Below are positions 11,245 to 22,972 of a stretch of DNA of 64,000 nucleotides, piece after piece. Origin of the DNA: Sweltsa coloradensis. Taxonomy: Eukaryota; Arthropoda; Insecta; Plecoptera; Chloroperlidae. The notes under the pieces are model-generated. The model saw only the letters and a list, made by a program, of their open reading frames with translations. It had not been told where the DNA came from and made no database searches. Location: contig JAMZAV010002025.1 of assembly GCA_024449915.1 (NCBI GenBank), positions 1 through 64,000 on the forward strand. The letters run 5' to 3'. Each line of letters starts with the position of its first letter. Position 1 is the first letter of the stretch. Both the position numbers and the translations under genes were made by a program.

Positions 11245-11940
11245 TAAGCGAGCGAAGCGAGCGTTTCCATTTGACTATGCCGGAAAAATTTGTCACTCGT
11301 TTTGTTTGTTTGTTTTTTTTTTTGTTTGTTTGTTTTTTTTTTTGTATGTCTCGCCATAACGTTCGAACGGAGGCTCGGATCGAGTTGAAATTTTGACCAT
11401 CCGCAAGCTTTGTTCTCGATTGAATGCCATTAGTTTTGTTGGCAAAATCGTTCAAAAAGTTAAAAAGTTACATTAAAGTTAATCGAAAGTTTTTTTCAAA
11501 CTAACCCGGGGACAAAATCTGAGATAGCCAAATCATTTAGAATGTCCGTCCGGTCACGAATATGTTAATTTTAGTGTGATCCGATAAGTAGTGGAGATGG
11601 AAAATTACATTATAACAAAAGTAACGTTGCCATGGCAACGAAAAGACGCGCGAAGTTTCTAATGCACTGCCACCTAGAAGTAATCAGTCTATTATTTGTC
11701 ACCAAAGAGTTTAAATATTTTTCCCAATGAGTCAAGGTCCTCTAGATGGCGGTGGATTTTATACACAAAGTAAAGATTTACATACGGGTTTACCCAAATA
11801 CCTTGGCAATAATAAATAATATTGGAAACATGGCCCTGTGGACAGCAAACGTCGCAAATTTTAAAATTTAAAAAAATGTGCATTGTTTCTAGCTATAGCA
11901 CGTGCTCGCTTATCAACGCGTCCAACTGAGCGTTTCCTAG
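11245..11940 (+). mobile_element. Helentron-like element, family A, short form (copy 2)
   Basis: It starts T|TAAGCGAGCGAAGCGAGCG and ends CTGAGCGTTTCCTAG|T. The subterminal inverse is GCTCGCTTA in the last 45 bases. (TTTG)n-type repeats follow the first 70 bases. The core box is at 11364-11394. It lacks the ~300-bp internal duplication of the long form. The left flank is a retroposon tail; no TSD is seen. Confidence 0.85.
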
Positions 11941-12366
11941 TGTTAAGTTAATTATTCAAAATTCCCTTAAATCATTCTTAATTGAAATTTAAAATATTGT
12001 TAATTTAATTTGGTCATCTACTAATTATTCCCAAATGTTTAGTTACTTCGTATTCAATGGTTATTTGTAACTCAGTAGATTTGCTGACAAGCAAATGATG
12101 AAGGAATAATGAAATTGACGTCTAATACTTGGTATCATCTTATTTGCTCTGTTTGGTGCACGGATAACTACATGTCAATCATTGTTTCGAGTTTGAGCTC
12201 TACAATGGTAAAGGGGCACTATGAAGATATGCCAAGGCACATAGATAAGAAGCAACATGCGTCTTACGTTTATTGGTTATCAAGACACATGATGACATAA
12301 AATGTCAACATGTGTTACATGTGAACAAGAAAGGAAGGTTATTGTTATGGAATAATATAATTTCAG

Positions 12367-12669
12367 CAAACGGAAAACTCCTTGACGCCACCCAGGAAAT
12401 GATTGCGTTGGGAATGTGCAACCTAATGGGCTCCCTCGTCTCGTCAATGCCCGTCACCGGCTCGTTCACTCGTACAGCTGTGAACCACGCGTCGGGTGTT
12501 CGCTCCCCCCTCGGAGGCTTGTTCACCGGCGCCCTCATCATCATCGCGCTGGGTGTCCTCACCTCGGCCTTCTTCTTCATTCCGAAGGCAACACTCTCTG
12601 GGCTAATTATCTGCGCCATGTTCTTCATGGTGGAATACCACGCAGTCATCGTTTTATGGCAGACGAAAA
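12367..12669 (+). CDS. SLC26A11-like sulfate transporter, visible exon 3
   Basis: The acceptor ATTTCAG ends at 12366 and the donor GTGAGT starts at 12670. It encodes about 101 residues. ANGKLLDATQEMIALGMCNL, SMPVTGSFTRTAVNHASGVR and SPLGGLFTGALIII are the most conserved part of the SLC26/SulP core, where the TGSFTRTAVN loop lies next to the anion site. Two hydrophobic helices follow (GALIIIALGVLTSAFFFIP and ATLSGLIICAMFFMVEYH). The exon is GC-richer than its surroundings and shows no lesion. It joins exon 2 (KAF|ANG) and exon 4 (TK|LDLIP) in frame. Confidence 0.95.
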
Positions 12670-12703
12670 GTGAGTTTGATACTTGTTTTTTGTTAAGTCT
12701 ACA

Positions 12704-13470
12704 CTAGGAAAACGCTTAAGTCCCGCCGCGTTGTTGGATGAGCTTTAAAAATGTTAAGTTTGCATGGGATATCTTTACTTTTGCAAGTTCTTTATTTTGC
12801 TGCCTACGCATTGTAGCTGATTGTTGTCAAGTTTCTTTTGTTACCTGTCAATTGGTATTATTTTCCGTAAAAAACTTATATTAAAAGCTTTATTTCTATA
12901 GATTTTGGCTAACTATTTAAACTTTTTCTTTTAAAACGTACTACATCACCATAACCTTAATGTCCATGTGTAATATGAACGTTGTAGCCCCACCAGTTTG
13001 GTCAGAATTGGCCCAAATGGCACGAAAATATCGCACAAAAAATCAAAAAACTTATATTAAAAGCTTTAGTTCTATGGATTCTGGCTAACTTTTTCATTTT
13101 TTTTCTTTTAAAAGGTACTACATCACCATAACCTTAATGTCCATGTATAATATGAACGTTGTAGCCCCACCGGTTTGGTCAGAATTAACCCAAATGTCAC
13201 GAAAATATCGCACTAAAAATCGAAAAAAATCGTAAAAGTACGATATTCATGAGAAATATTTCTTCGATTGTACCCAAAAACAATACACCTCTAAGTTCAG
13301 AGATTTCGAAGGTCCTGTCAAATTTTCATCAAGATCGGATATGCCGTTTGCCTGGTAGAGAGTTAACAAACAGACAAAAAACAAACAAAAAAAAAACACA
13401 AAAAAAAAACACCCGACCCGAGCTAATTTTTGGGGGTCAGTGAAATTGAAGTCTTCGCTTCGCTCATCCA
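12704..13470 (-). mobile_element. Helentron-like element, family B
   Basis: On the minus strand it starts T|TGGATGAGCGAAGCGAAG and ends TTAAGCGTTTTCCTAG|T. GCTCATCCAACAACGCGG precedes the 3' end. The interior carries two copies of a ~177-bp unit (from about 12880 and 13055) with CATCACCATAACCTTAATG and GGTTTGGTCAGAATT. It lies in the 969-bp intron between exons 3 and 4, with its 3' end only about 34 bases from the exon 3 donor site. Confidence 0.85.
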
Positions 13471-13638
13471 AAAATATGTGTTTTATTGCGAATTGCGTAC
13501 AATGTTATGCTGCTTTCATGTACCTCTAAATACCTAGCCTATTTTTATGTCTTATAAATTATAATTATAGTAAAACATCTAGAGTCTAGTTTCTGGTTTA
13601 TAAATATATATTTAAAATTATTTCTGACTCTTTTTCAG

Positions 13639-13955
13639 AGCTGGACCTTATCCCTCTCTTCACCACCTTCTTCTGCTGCCTAATCCTGAGCCTCGAGTAC
13701 GGCATCCTAATAGGCATCGCCGTCAACATCCTCTTCATCCTGTACGCTTCAGCGCGGCCGACGGTCGACATAAGAGACCTTACAATAGCCTGGAAACACA
13801 TCTTGCTCGTGAAACCCAAGTCGAGCCTCGTCTATCCCTCCGCTGAGCATTTCAGAGACCTTGTCATAAGGTCCTCTTTGTTGAAAACCAACGCAATCAC
13901 GCACGTAATCGTTGATGGGTCGTTGGTTGAGAACGTTGATGCTACCGTGGCTAAG
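13639..13955 (+). CDS. SLC26A11-like sulfate transporter, visible exon 4 (last helix and STAS domain start)
   Basis: The acceptor TTTTTCAG ends at 13638 and the donor GTTTGT starts at 13956. It encodes KLDLIPLFTTFFCCLILSLE, then YGILIGIAVNILFILYASAR, the last two membrane segments with the conserved EYGIL.GI motif. A cytoplasmic linker (PTVDIRDLTIAWKHILLVKP) leads into the first half of a STAS domain (SLVYPSAEHFRDLVIRS, then THVIVDGSLVENVDATVAK). STAS domains regulate trafficking and partner binding in SLC26 proteins. In most relatives the last motif carries a D.....D.T.. pattern, which is kept here. It ends in phase 0. Confidence 0.95.
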
Positions 13956-14574
13956 GTTTGTATATAATATATATAAAAACATATTATGTTATGTATATTA
14001 CTATAGTGTTTAACACGATGGTGTTTTACCAGAATTTAATTTTAATTGTTCCTAAATTTAATTTTACAAAAAAGGCCTATTTCGAATTTCCATTGTAAAC
14101 AACTAGTAGAACAGAATTATGTCATCACACATAAGCAGTTCAAAGTCCCTCGTGGCATACAAATAGCACTTTTAACTTAGAACCTTATATATAAAGTTAA
14201 ATGGTCAAAATAGAAGTGCGGCTATTACTCGAAGGCGACTTATGATCAAGTAAACACTGTTAGTTGATTGACATAATTTGTAGGTTTGTGCGAATAGTGA
14301 TTGAAAGACTCGAATCAAATACCGAATATAGATAGTTATAAATCATTATATAATCATCACTACACTTATTTTCTTATACATATCTGGCGGGTACAAGGAA
14401 AAAAGTGTAAAAACGTTGCTATTTGTGGTACAAGCAATTTGTTTTGAACACGTGTTTAATTGCCAATTAAAGCAATTTTTCGCAATTCATTATTTGCATT
14501 ATTTGCGCCAGTTAGCTTAAAAAAGTTGGTTTAACATTTGTTTAAAGTAAATTGGTGGTCCATTTTACGGTTGA
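13956..14574. other. Start of the ~22.5-kb last visible intron
   Basis: AT-rich intronic sequence with no supported feature. The intron runs to the acceptor at 36450 and is mostly transposable elements. Confidence 0.6.
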
Positions 14575-15003
14575 GGTGTCATTGTCACGTAACTTCGGGG
14601 ACGGCAAATTGAATGGAAAAATCCAAATTCGTAAGTCCAACCATTTGGGCCCATGGGCGCCATATTAGAAATTGACCCCAAGTACAACGTTGATACCCAA
14701 TGTACGTAAATATGGCATGCTTGGTATCAACTAACACCAAATTGTACTTTCCAAACACGCAGGTAACACTCAAATTGTGATAGAACAAACGAAACTACCA
14801 GAATCCCATCATTTTGGTTATTGTGGGTGCCGGTAGACACCAATTTGTTGGGTGAATAGACACATATGCATGTTTGGTGAATTTTCGTGTATTTTAATGT
14901 CAAGGTATGAATTTGTGACTTAAAATGTATAAAAGGTACTAGGAATAAACGTCCATTTAAATAGTTTGACAATATTGTGTGCTTATTTTGTAAGTGTCTA
15001 ACA
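14575..15003 (-). repeat. Unclassified repeat R, copy 1
   Basis: The complement of this interval matches 19858-20011 plus 22064-22345, with marks such as ACACTTACAAAATAAGCACA, TATGGCGCCCATGGGCCC and TTCAATTTGCCGTCCCC. The two copies differ by many substitutions. Its ends and class are unresolved; no ORF. Confidence 0.6.
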
Positions 15004-15079
15004 ATGTAAGTAACGAGTATCGTACATTAAAAAAGCCCATGCACTTAACATTCAAGTTAACGACAATTGTTAAGGTTAT

Positions 15080-15816
15080 TAAGCGAGCGAAGCGAGCGTT
15101 TCCATTGACTCTGCCGGAAAAATTAGTCACTGGTTTTGTTTGTTTTTTTGTTTTTTTGTTTTTTTTTTTTTTTGTTTGTTTTTTTGGTTTGTATGTCTCG
15201 CCATAACGTTTCGAACGGAGGCTCGGATCAAGTTGAAATTTTCACCATCCGCAAGCTTCGTTTTCTGATTGAATGCCATTAGTTTTGTGGCAAAATCGTT
15301 CAAAAAGTTAAAAAGTTACATTAAAGTTAATCGAAAGTTTTTTTTTTCAAACTAAACGGCGACAAAATCTGAGATAGCCAAATCATTTAGAATGTCCGTC
15401 CGGTCACGAATATGTTAATTTTATTTTGATCCGATAAGTAGTGTAGATGGAAATTGCATTATAACAAAAGTAACGTTGCCATGGCAACGAAAAGACGCGC
15501 GAAGGTTTTAATGCACTGCCACCTAGAATGTAATCGAAATACTTTCGAGGCAGCAGTCTATTATTTTGTCAACAAAGAGTTTGAATAGTTCTCCCAAGGA
15601 GTCAAGGTCCTCTAGATGGCGGTGGATTTTATCCACAAAGTAAAGGGTTACACACGGGGTTTACCCAATACCTTGGCAATAATAAATAATATTGGAAACA
15701 TGGCCCTGTGCACAGCGAACGTCGCAAATTTTAAAATTTAAAAAAAAATGTGCAATGTGGGTGAAAAGCTTTAGCACGTGCTCGCTTATCAACGCGTCCA
15801 ACTGAGCGTTTCCTAG
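15080..15816 (+). mobile_element. Helentron-like element, family A, short form (copy 3)
   Basis: It starts T|TAAGCGAGCGAAGCGAGCG and ends CTGAGCGTTTCCTAG|T, with GCTCGCTTATCAACGCG as the subterminal inverse and hairpin base. T-rich tract, core box and CGTTGCCATGGCAACG palindrome are all present. It starts about 76 bases from repeat R copy 1. Confidence 0.85.
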
Positions 15817-15889
15817 TAATATCTTCTGCAAATAACATATCGGCAGCTACTTGCAATTATCAATGCTCAAAGTAAGGCACCTAGTCCCA

Positions 15890-16620
15890 AAAATCAACTC
15901 ACGATCAACAAATGCGGAATTCCAAACTCTGACCCGAAAGTAGTATCAAATTATTTCAACGAGTTCTTTATCAAGGCTGGTATAAACAGCCGACCTCAGA
16001 CACAAACCATGCACCTAGTGCCATCGAGGATAAACAGGAAATTAACAACAATTTTTCTACATCCAACCAGCAACTCCCATCTTGAAGTATAGCTTATATC
16101 AACAAACACAGCCAAGACAATGTTCCTGGACCTGTACTTGCAAAAGTGGCAGTATCATCTCTCACCCATTAGCATTTATCATAATTGCTCATTTGTACAG
16201 GGAACTTCCCATCCAAGCTCAAAGTAGCCAAAGTGTTCCCCCTCTATAAGCAAACAACCGAGCTCCTAACATTAGAGGCCAATCTCCTTAACCTAAAAAT
16301 CATGTACACTGGTCTGTTATCCTTCTCTCTAAACACAATATTATCGCAAGCAATCAACCCTGTTTCTAGAAAGGGCAAATACACCATAACTGCCATCTTC
16401 TCATTCCTAACTGCACTACACAAGGCACTCGATCATGGTGACCTGGCTATTGGAATATTCTACTACTTAAGTAAGGCTTTTGATACAATTGACGATGGTA
16501 TACTTCTCTCAAAACTGGAATCTCAAGGCATCAGAGAAATAGCCAATAGATGGATTGCATCATTCCTATCAGACCGTTTGCAGACGCACCTACTCCGTTC
16601 TCGTTTCTCCACGCGTTCCT
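15890..16620 (+). pseudogene. Non-LTR reverse transcriptase fragment
   Basis: Residues such as SNYFNEFFIKAG, GNFPSKLKVAKVFPLYK, SFLTALHKALDHGDLAIG and SKAFDTIDDGILLSKLE match the linker and palm of Jockey/CR1-type RTs, with the FDTIDD motif standing for the first catalytic aspartate. Frameshifts separate the pieces. The match stops near 16620, where it abuts a minus-strand pseudogene. Confidence 0.75.
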
Positions 16621-17727
16621 GGCTGTGCGTATTCTTTTTTCAAAAAACGACACTGTGTTACAGCCTGTTAACATGTGAAGGGCAACTGATTTAGTCTTGC
16701 AATGGAATGCACAACTATGTGGGGACGATAAGGGTCGAAGCCAAACTACCAACAGGTCGCTTAGACCTAAGGACTCCAAGGTGTGGGAGAAGGAGACCGA
16801 CCGAGAGCACATCAACATCTGTGTCAGAGCTCCGGATCAACACTAACTTAGCTCCGTGTAACACCATATCTATATCTTTGACGTGTAGTAACATGCGACC
16901 ATCGGCTTCCTCCATATGGCCGCACGAAACCCGGTCCAGTTTAGAAGGACACCCAGAGGTTGTTAAAATCACGGCGTCCAAGTTAGTAACTATCTGCAAG
17001 CCACCTTCTTAATTCGACATAAAACTTGCAAGGGAACGGAATAATTCTACCTTATTCCTGGCGTTTCTTGGTAATCGGCCCAATCTTTGGGCACTGATCC
17101 TGTAAAACAAACAGTAATATTTTTAGTTGTTACATTAAACTTTGATCTAAACTTAAAATAATAAAAACAGCAAACATTGTTCGGGAGGACCTGACGACGA
17201 ACGCCTTGTCCTCGTGAATCGCGAACCTTATTCTTGATACTGTTTGGAGAGGATATATGTACCAAGCTATGTCAAGCTTCCTTGCTCCAAGATTCTCAGC
17301 TTTTTGTAGAAGATACGAGCTCAGTTGATGACTGGCAAAGTCAATGAATGTAAAAATACTGGCACGTGGCTGTTTTATATTGGACCAGTGCTACCCCATC
17401 AAAAACCACACCGCATGTATAGCTGAAGGGCGCGACCTAAATTTGGAGCAATGTTTTAATTATCTTAACTGAATGAGATTTCACACAAACACGCATTTCA
17501 CCATTAAGACAAATAGAAGAAGTGCAAAGCTATTTTTCATATTCAAAAAACGTCTATTTGAATATCTCGGGACAGAGCTATAGTAAAAAGTATTGTGCTC
17601 ATTGTGTTTGCTCCCACAACACATAACACTTCTTGCCGTGGATCGGGTTCTTTTTATACACAACATATTTTGGTCTGCGGACATCTTTGGATAGGATCGA
17701 AAAAGGAATTTTACTTCTCCTTGGAGC

Positions 17728-18999
17728 CAGGGCCGTATTAAGGGGGGGTGGGCTTTAGGGGCTGCAGCCCCCGGCCTCGCTCTCATGGTGGCCTCAGAAT
17801 TTCACCTCCGCATACAGTTTTTTTTTCCATGTATAACGTTTTTGTGAATGTAATTTTTGTAACTTGTAACAAATAATATCCCTAGTTGAATATTTTAGCG
17901 TTCCTATAATTTATAAGCGTAGGGTTAAAACTTAAAAGACGTAGCATGTACGGTAGATATGTTTGCAACCCGGCCTAAATCGCGAGGAACATTATACATT
18001 GTTGGCGCTTTGTTTGTTGAACTTTGTAAAATTGAATCAGCTCTTATGGCAGTCATGTGGCATACAATTCTTGAACGCACTGACAAAGTCAGTGAAACAT
18101 GACAAAAACCTGGGCTTGATTTGACAGTCGCTGTTAATCTCCTAAAATCGTTGTATGAGTACGTTTCACAGTTGAGAAATTCCTATTCTGATTTTGAAAC
18201 TCGGGCAACGAAGCTGAGCACAAGTGTAAACCCAACATATGCTGATGAAGATAAAAGAGTACGTGTGCCAAAATATCCAGATGGAAAAACTGATCTTCAA
18301 TTACAAGAAAAGGATAAATTCAAAATAGAAACCTTCAACACAATTGTTGACCTTTACGGTAATGAGATTTGTTTGTTTTAATAATTTGTTAAGTAAACAA
18401 ATTGAAGTTTATTCAGAACTGTGTTAAAAATTTGGGTTATTATCACGAATGACCAATCAACAACACTGTCCTACGATGATCAGATTGCTGCCGAAAATTT
18501 AGTAATTTTCTACCCAAATGATCTCGAAGCTGCATTTCCTATAATGAACTGAAACAGTTTTGCTGTTACATTAAACATGCAGATCTAAATAATAATAACG
18601 CTCAAGCAATTCTCAAACACATCGTACAAAACGATCTTGAAAATAGGCCTACATTTCCGTATGTATATATTGCCTTACGTTTGTATCTAACAATACCAGT
18701 GGTTAATTGTGAAGCTGAACGTTCATTTTCTAAATCAAGTTTTATCAAAAACCGCTTGCGCACAACAATGGGTGAAAAGAGACTCAATTTACTAGTCCTA
18801 ACGTACATCAAAATGACGTTCTTCGGCGACTGTCGTTTGAAAAGACTGTAGAAGAATTTGCATCAACAAAATGTCTCGGGGGGAGAGGGGGGGGGGGGGG
18901 GGGGGGGGTAGGGGGGGGGGTAGTCAACAGATTAAGTTAAAAAAAACGGCCTCACAAAAAAATTAGCCCCCGGCCTCCAAATCTCTTAATACGGCCCTG
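17728..18999 (+). mobile_element. hAT DNA transposon remnant with 8-bp TSD
   Basis: The termini are CAGGGCCGTATTAAG and its complement CTTAATACGGCCCTG. An identical 8-bp target duplication CTTGGAGC sits at 17720-17727 and 19000-19007. At 1272 bp it is an internally deleted copy. Remaining + strand coding pieces are at 18121-18381 (LYEYVSQLRNSYSDFETRA and following) and 18560-18850. The latter holds the hAT dimerisation region PVVNCEAERSFSKSSFIKNR followed by MGEKRLNLL. A G-rich low-complexity run (18878-18920) lies near the 3' end. Confidence 0.9.
18878..18920. repeat. Poly-G low-complexity tract
   Basis: About 40 bases that are almost all G, broken by single A and TA. Strong G-quadruplex potential and likely uncertain length. 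Confidence 0.9.
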
Positions 19000-20011
19000 C
19001 TTGGAGCAACTCTTTGACATTTGACAAAGTCCATGAACATTACTTTACCCTTTTCCTCAGCGCTGTACAGTGCGGCGATGCCTTCATCCTCCATTACTAC
19101 GCGGGTGTCTATAGTCTGACAAGTTCCATAAACTTGTTTAGAAATTGATTATCACATTGCAATAAACTGTCCTTTAATACATTGCATTTTTCCATGAACT
19201 TATGGTGGAAGCTTGTATATTGTTCGTGGTGTATGTCACCAACAGTGCCATAGTCAGTCTCATCTTCAAACTCAGAGACCAGCCTGATCTATTCAGGGTC
19301 ACTTATTGTCCAGCGTCAAAGAGCTGCAGGATTTTGTCATTTTTTAATGAGTCCAATGGCACCACAAATTTCCATTTACTTTGGTGTTGATTTGTTCATA
19401 AGCTTGATGTCAGTCAGTAAGATTGTGAGATCGCGTCGGTGCTGTTGCCGGAAAATGATTTGTGCTGCACACTCAATTGCAAGAATTGCAAAGGAGATTG
19501 CAGTAATAAACTCGCGTCCAAATTTGATTATTGAGTAGTAAGAAGTGAAACACATTTTCATACTCAAACAATACTTTTTTTCATTTTCAGCTCGAGGCAT
19601 AATGGTTTTGGAATAACCGAGGAGGAGGATTGTATTGTATTGTTTTTGTTTTTTAGAAGTTTAGAGCTCTTTTGTGCGGAACAGTGTTTTCCATTTACAA
19701 CATTGGACACACAAACTTACTTGACGAGCAACAAGACACCTGCAATGTCGATTCGAATTGAACATAGATGATTATTTAATGAACATACAAGCAACAAGAA
19801 GGCGTATTAGTAACTACCAAATGGTATTGAGTGTAACATGTCTGTAAATATTGTTCACATTGTAGACACTTACAAAATAAGCACACAATATTGACAAGTT
19901 ATTGAAAACGGACGATTATCATACCCCTCATACATTTTTCGACACAAATTCATTCTTGACCGGAAAATACACGAAAATGTCACCAAACATGAATAATATG
20001 TGTCTATTAAT

Positions 20012-21048
20012 TAAGCGAGCGAAGCGAGCGTTTCCATTTGACTCTGCCGGAAAAAATAGTCACTGGTTTTGTTTTTTTTTTGTTTGTTTGTTTGTTTGTT
20101 TGTTTGTTTGTTTGTTTGTTTGTTTTTTTTTTTTTTTTTGTATGTCTCGCGATAACGTTCGAACGGAGGCTCGGATCGAGTTGAAATTTTCACCATCCGC
20201 AAGCTTTGTTCTCGATTGAATGCCATTAGTTTTGTGGCAAAATCGTTCAAAAAGTTAAAAAGTTACATTAAAGTTAATCGAAAGTTTTTTTTTTCAAACT
20301 CAACGGCGACAAAATCTGAGATAGCCAAATCATTTAGAATGTCCGTCCGGTCACGAATATGTTAATTTTATTTTGATCCGATAAGTAGTGTAGATGGAAA
20401 TTACATTATAACAAAGTACGGTTACCATGGCAACGGAAAGTCGTGCAGCTTTTTTGGCTCATGATAGCGGCCGAACGGAGGCTCGGATCGAGTTGAAATT
20501 TTCACCATCCGCAAGCTTTGTTCTCGATTGAATGCCATTAGTTTTGTGGCAAAATCGTTCAAAAAGTTAAAAAGTTACATTAAAGTTAGTCGAAAGTTTT
20601 TTTTTTCAAACTCAACGGCGACAAAATCTGAGATAGCCAAATCATTTAGAATGTCCGTCCGGTCACGAATATGTTAATTTTATTTTGATCCAATAAGTAG
20701 TGTAGCTGGAAATTACATTAAAACAAAAGTAACGTTGCCATGGCAACGAAAAGAAGCGTGAAGTTTCTAATGCACTGCCACCTAGAAGTAATCAAAATTC
20801 TTTCGAGGAAGCAGTCTATTATTTGTCAACAAAGAGTTTAAATAGTTTTCCCAAGGAGTCAAGGTCCTCTAGATGGCGGTGGATTTTGAAGTAAAGATTT
20901 AAACACGGGCTTACCCAAATACCTTGGCAATAATAAATAATACTGGAAACGCGAACGTCGTAAATTTTTAAATTAAAAAAAATGTGCAATGTGGGTCTAG
21001 CTATAGCACGTGCTCGCTTATCAACGCGTCCAACTGAGCGTTTCCTAG
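20012..21048 (+). mobile_element. Helentron-like element, family A, long form (copy 4)
   Basis: It starts T|TAAGCGAGCGAAGCGAGCG, then carries a perfect (TTTG)n run at about 20080-20125. The core box occurs twice because of a ~310-bp internal duplication. The element ends CTGAGCGTTTCCTAG. Only one T separates it from the next copy. Confidence 0.9.
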
Positions 21049-21049
21049 T

Positions 21050-22063
21050 TAAGCGAGCAAAGCGAGCGTTTCCATTTGACTCTGCCGGAAAAATTAGTCA
21101 CTGGTTTTTTTTTTTTTGTTTGTTTGTTTGTTTGTTTGTTTGTTTGTTTGTATGTCTCGCGATAACGTTCGAACGGAGGCTCGGATCGAGTTGAAATTTT
21201 CACCATCCGCAAGCTTTGTTCTCGATTGAATGCCATTAGTTTTGTGGCAAAATCGTTCAAAAAGTTAAAAAGTTACATTAAAGTTAATCGAAAGTTTTTT
21301 TTTCAAACTTCACGGCGACAAAATCTGAGATGGCCAAATCATTTAGAATGTCCGTCCGGTCACGAATATGTTAATTTAATTTTGATCCGATAAGAAGTGT
21401 AGATGGAAATTACATTATAACAAAGTACGGTTACCATGGAAACGGAAAGTCGTGCAGCTTTTTTGGCTCATGATAGCGGTCGAACGGAGGCTCGGATCGA
21501 GTTGAAATTTTCACCATCCGCAAGCTTTGTTCTCGATTGAATGCCATTAGTTTTGTGGCAAAATCGTTCAAAAAGTTAAAAAGTTACATTAAAGTTAATC
21601 GAAAGTTTTTTTTTCAAACTCAACGGCGACAAAATCTGAGATAGCCAAATCATTTAGAATGTCCGTCCGGTCACGAATATGTTAATTTTATTTTGACCCG
21701 ATAAGTAGTGTAGATGGAAATTACATTATAACAAAAGTAACGTTGCCATGGCAACGAAAAGACGCGCGAAGTTTCTATGCACTGCCACCTAGAAGTAATC
21801 AAAATACTTTCGAGGAAGCAGTCTATTATTTGTCAGCAAAGAGTTTAAATAACTGTTTTCCCAAGGAGTCAATGTCCTCTAGAATTAGATGGCGGTGGAT
21901 TTTAAAGTAAAGATTTACACACGGGTTTACCCAAATACCTTGGCAATAATAAATAATACTGGAAACGCGAACGTCGTAAATTTAAAATTTTTAAAAATGT
22001 GCAATGTGGGTCTAGCTATAGCACGTGCTCGCTTATCAACGCGTCCAACTGAGCGTTTCCTAG
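21050..22063 (+). mobile_element. Helentron-like element, family A, long form (copy 5)
   Basis: Head-to-tail with copy 4: CCTAG-T-TAAGCGAGC. It has the same length class and internal ~310-bp duplication as copies 1 and 4 and ends CCTAG|T. The two adjacent copies are close in sequence but not identical. Confidence 0.9.
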
Positions 22064-22345
22064 TCTAAAGAATTGATGCCTTACGACAACCACAATAACT
22101 AAAATGGCGGGATTCTGAGAGTATTATTTGTCCTAACTCCTTACTCCTAGCACAACTTTAGTGCTACCTGCGTGTTCGATTAGTACGATTTAGTGGAAAT
22201 TGTCACCAAGCCATATTAACGTGCTTAAGGTATCAACGTTGACTTAGGGACAATTTCTTATATGGCGCCCATGGGCCCAAATTGTTGGGCTAACGAATTT
22301 GAAGTGTTTTTCATTCAATTTGCGGTCCCCATAATATATGTAAAT

Positions 22346-22680
22346 GACAAACAAACCGTAAAGATAGACCAATAATTTATTTAAAACAATGTTATCCACC
22401 TTTTCAATTTACCCCCAACATGCCCCCACATCACCTGCACATAATGACAGAGGGAATAAAGCTTTAATTGACAATTTAAACACGTGTGCAAAACGGCTTG
22501 CTTGTATCACGAATAGCCACGTTTTTACTCCAAAAGCACACCGAACCATCACCGAGTCGGACCAGGCCTGCCAAGCACAGAACCTCATATTCTTCTTTCT
22601 CATTCTTTGTCGCAATACCAGCTATCTTAACTTTTTTTCTGTCCTCCCACCATCTTTCTCACTCTTCAACCACTATCCAC
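22346..22680. other. Intron, no resolvable feature
   Basis: No gene or repeat is recognised. The stretch grades into the C/T-rich minisatellite. Confidence 0.4.
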
Positions 22681-22972
22681 TCCTTGCTCTCTCATACACA
22701 CCTGCCTCTATTTGGTGTTGCCATCTGTCTTGAGATCTTCCACTATGCTCCTCTCTCTTCCACATATGCCTGTACTTTGTCTTGTCATCTGTCTCGAGGT
22801 CATCAAACTCATCTCCTACACATCTGTCTGTACTTGGGTCTTGCCATCTGTTTCGAGGTCTTCCAACTCCTCCTTTCTCCTCCGCATCTACCTGTACTTG
22901 GCCTTGCCATCTGTCTCAAGGTCTTTCAACTCCTCTTCTCTCTCCTCCACATCTGCATGTACTTGGTCTTGC
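22681..22972 (+). repeat. ~60-bp minisatellite, segment 1
   Basis: About five units of CCACATCTGCCTGTACTTGG + TCTTGCCATCTGTCTCGAGG + TCTTTCATCTCCTCTCCTCT. It is cut at 22972 by an hAT element. Long open frames here and in later segments come from the lack of stops in the unit. Confidence 0.9.

Larger units (their letters stand above)
16531..19400 (-). pseudogene. Broken gene of an uncharacterised TE-associated protein family
   Basis: Read on the minus strand from about 19.3 kb, the pieces are FMELVRL with a VVMEDEGIAALYSAEEKG-like stretch, then SVPKDWADY. EEADGRMLLHVKDIDMV and LIRSSDTDVDVLSVGLLLP follow, then MLTGCNTVSFFEKR near 16.6 kb. These resemble a large family of multicopy animal proteins marked by HEEADTRMLLH, DTDVxVL and TGCDT motifs. 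I know no established function for them. Stops and frameshifts abound, and an hAT element splits the gene at 17728-18999. A C-terminal fragment of the same family lies at 31900-32465. Confidence 0.6.
19858..22345 (+). repeat. Unclassified repeat R, copy 2, split by two Helentron-like insertions
   Basis: 19858-20011 and 22064-22345 align, in order, to the complement of 14575-15003. The break falls after ATATGTGTCTATT. In the uninterrupted copy the sequence continues across this point, so this gives a diverged empty site for the two family-A elements. Confidence 0.6.

Noticed and set aside
12305..12673. Overlapping frames in exon 3 on both strands
   Set aside because: Shadows of the GC-rich sulfate transporter exon; only the 12367-12669 frame matches a known family and splices in phase.
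14930..14950. CTAG-ending 3' terminus on the minus strand (TTTATTCCTAG then T)
   Set aside because: There is no subterminal inverse and no matching 5' start, and the word is absent from the second copy of repeat R. Judged a chance match.
18602..18811. Minus-strand frame within the hAT element
   Set aside because: Antisense of the hAT dimerisation region, which reads clearly on the + strand.
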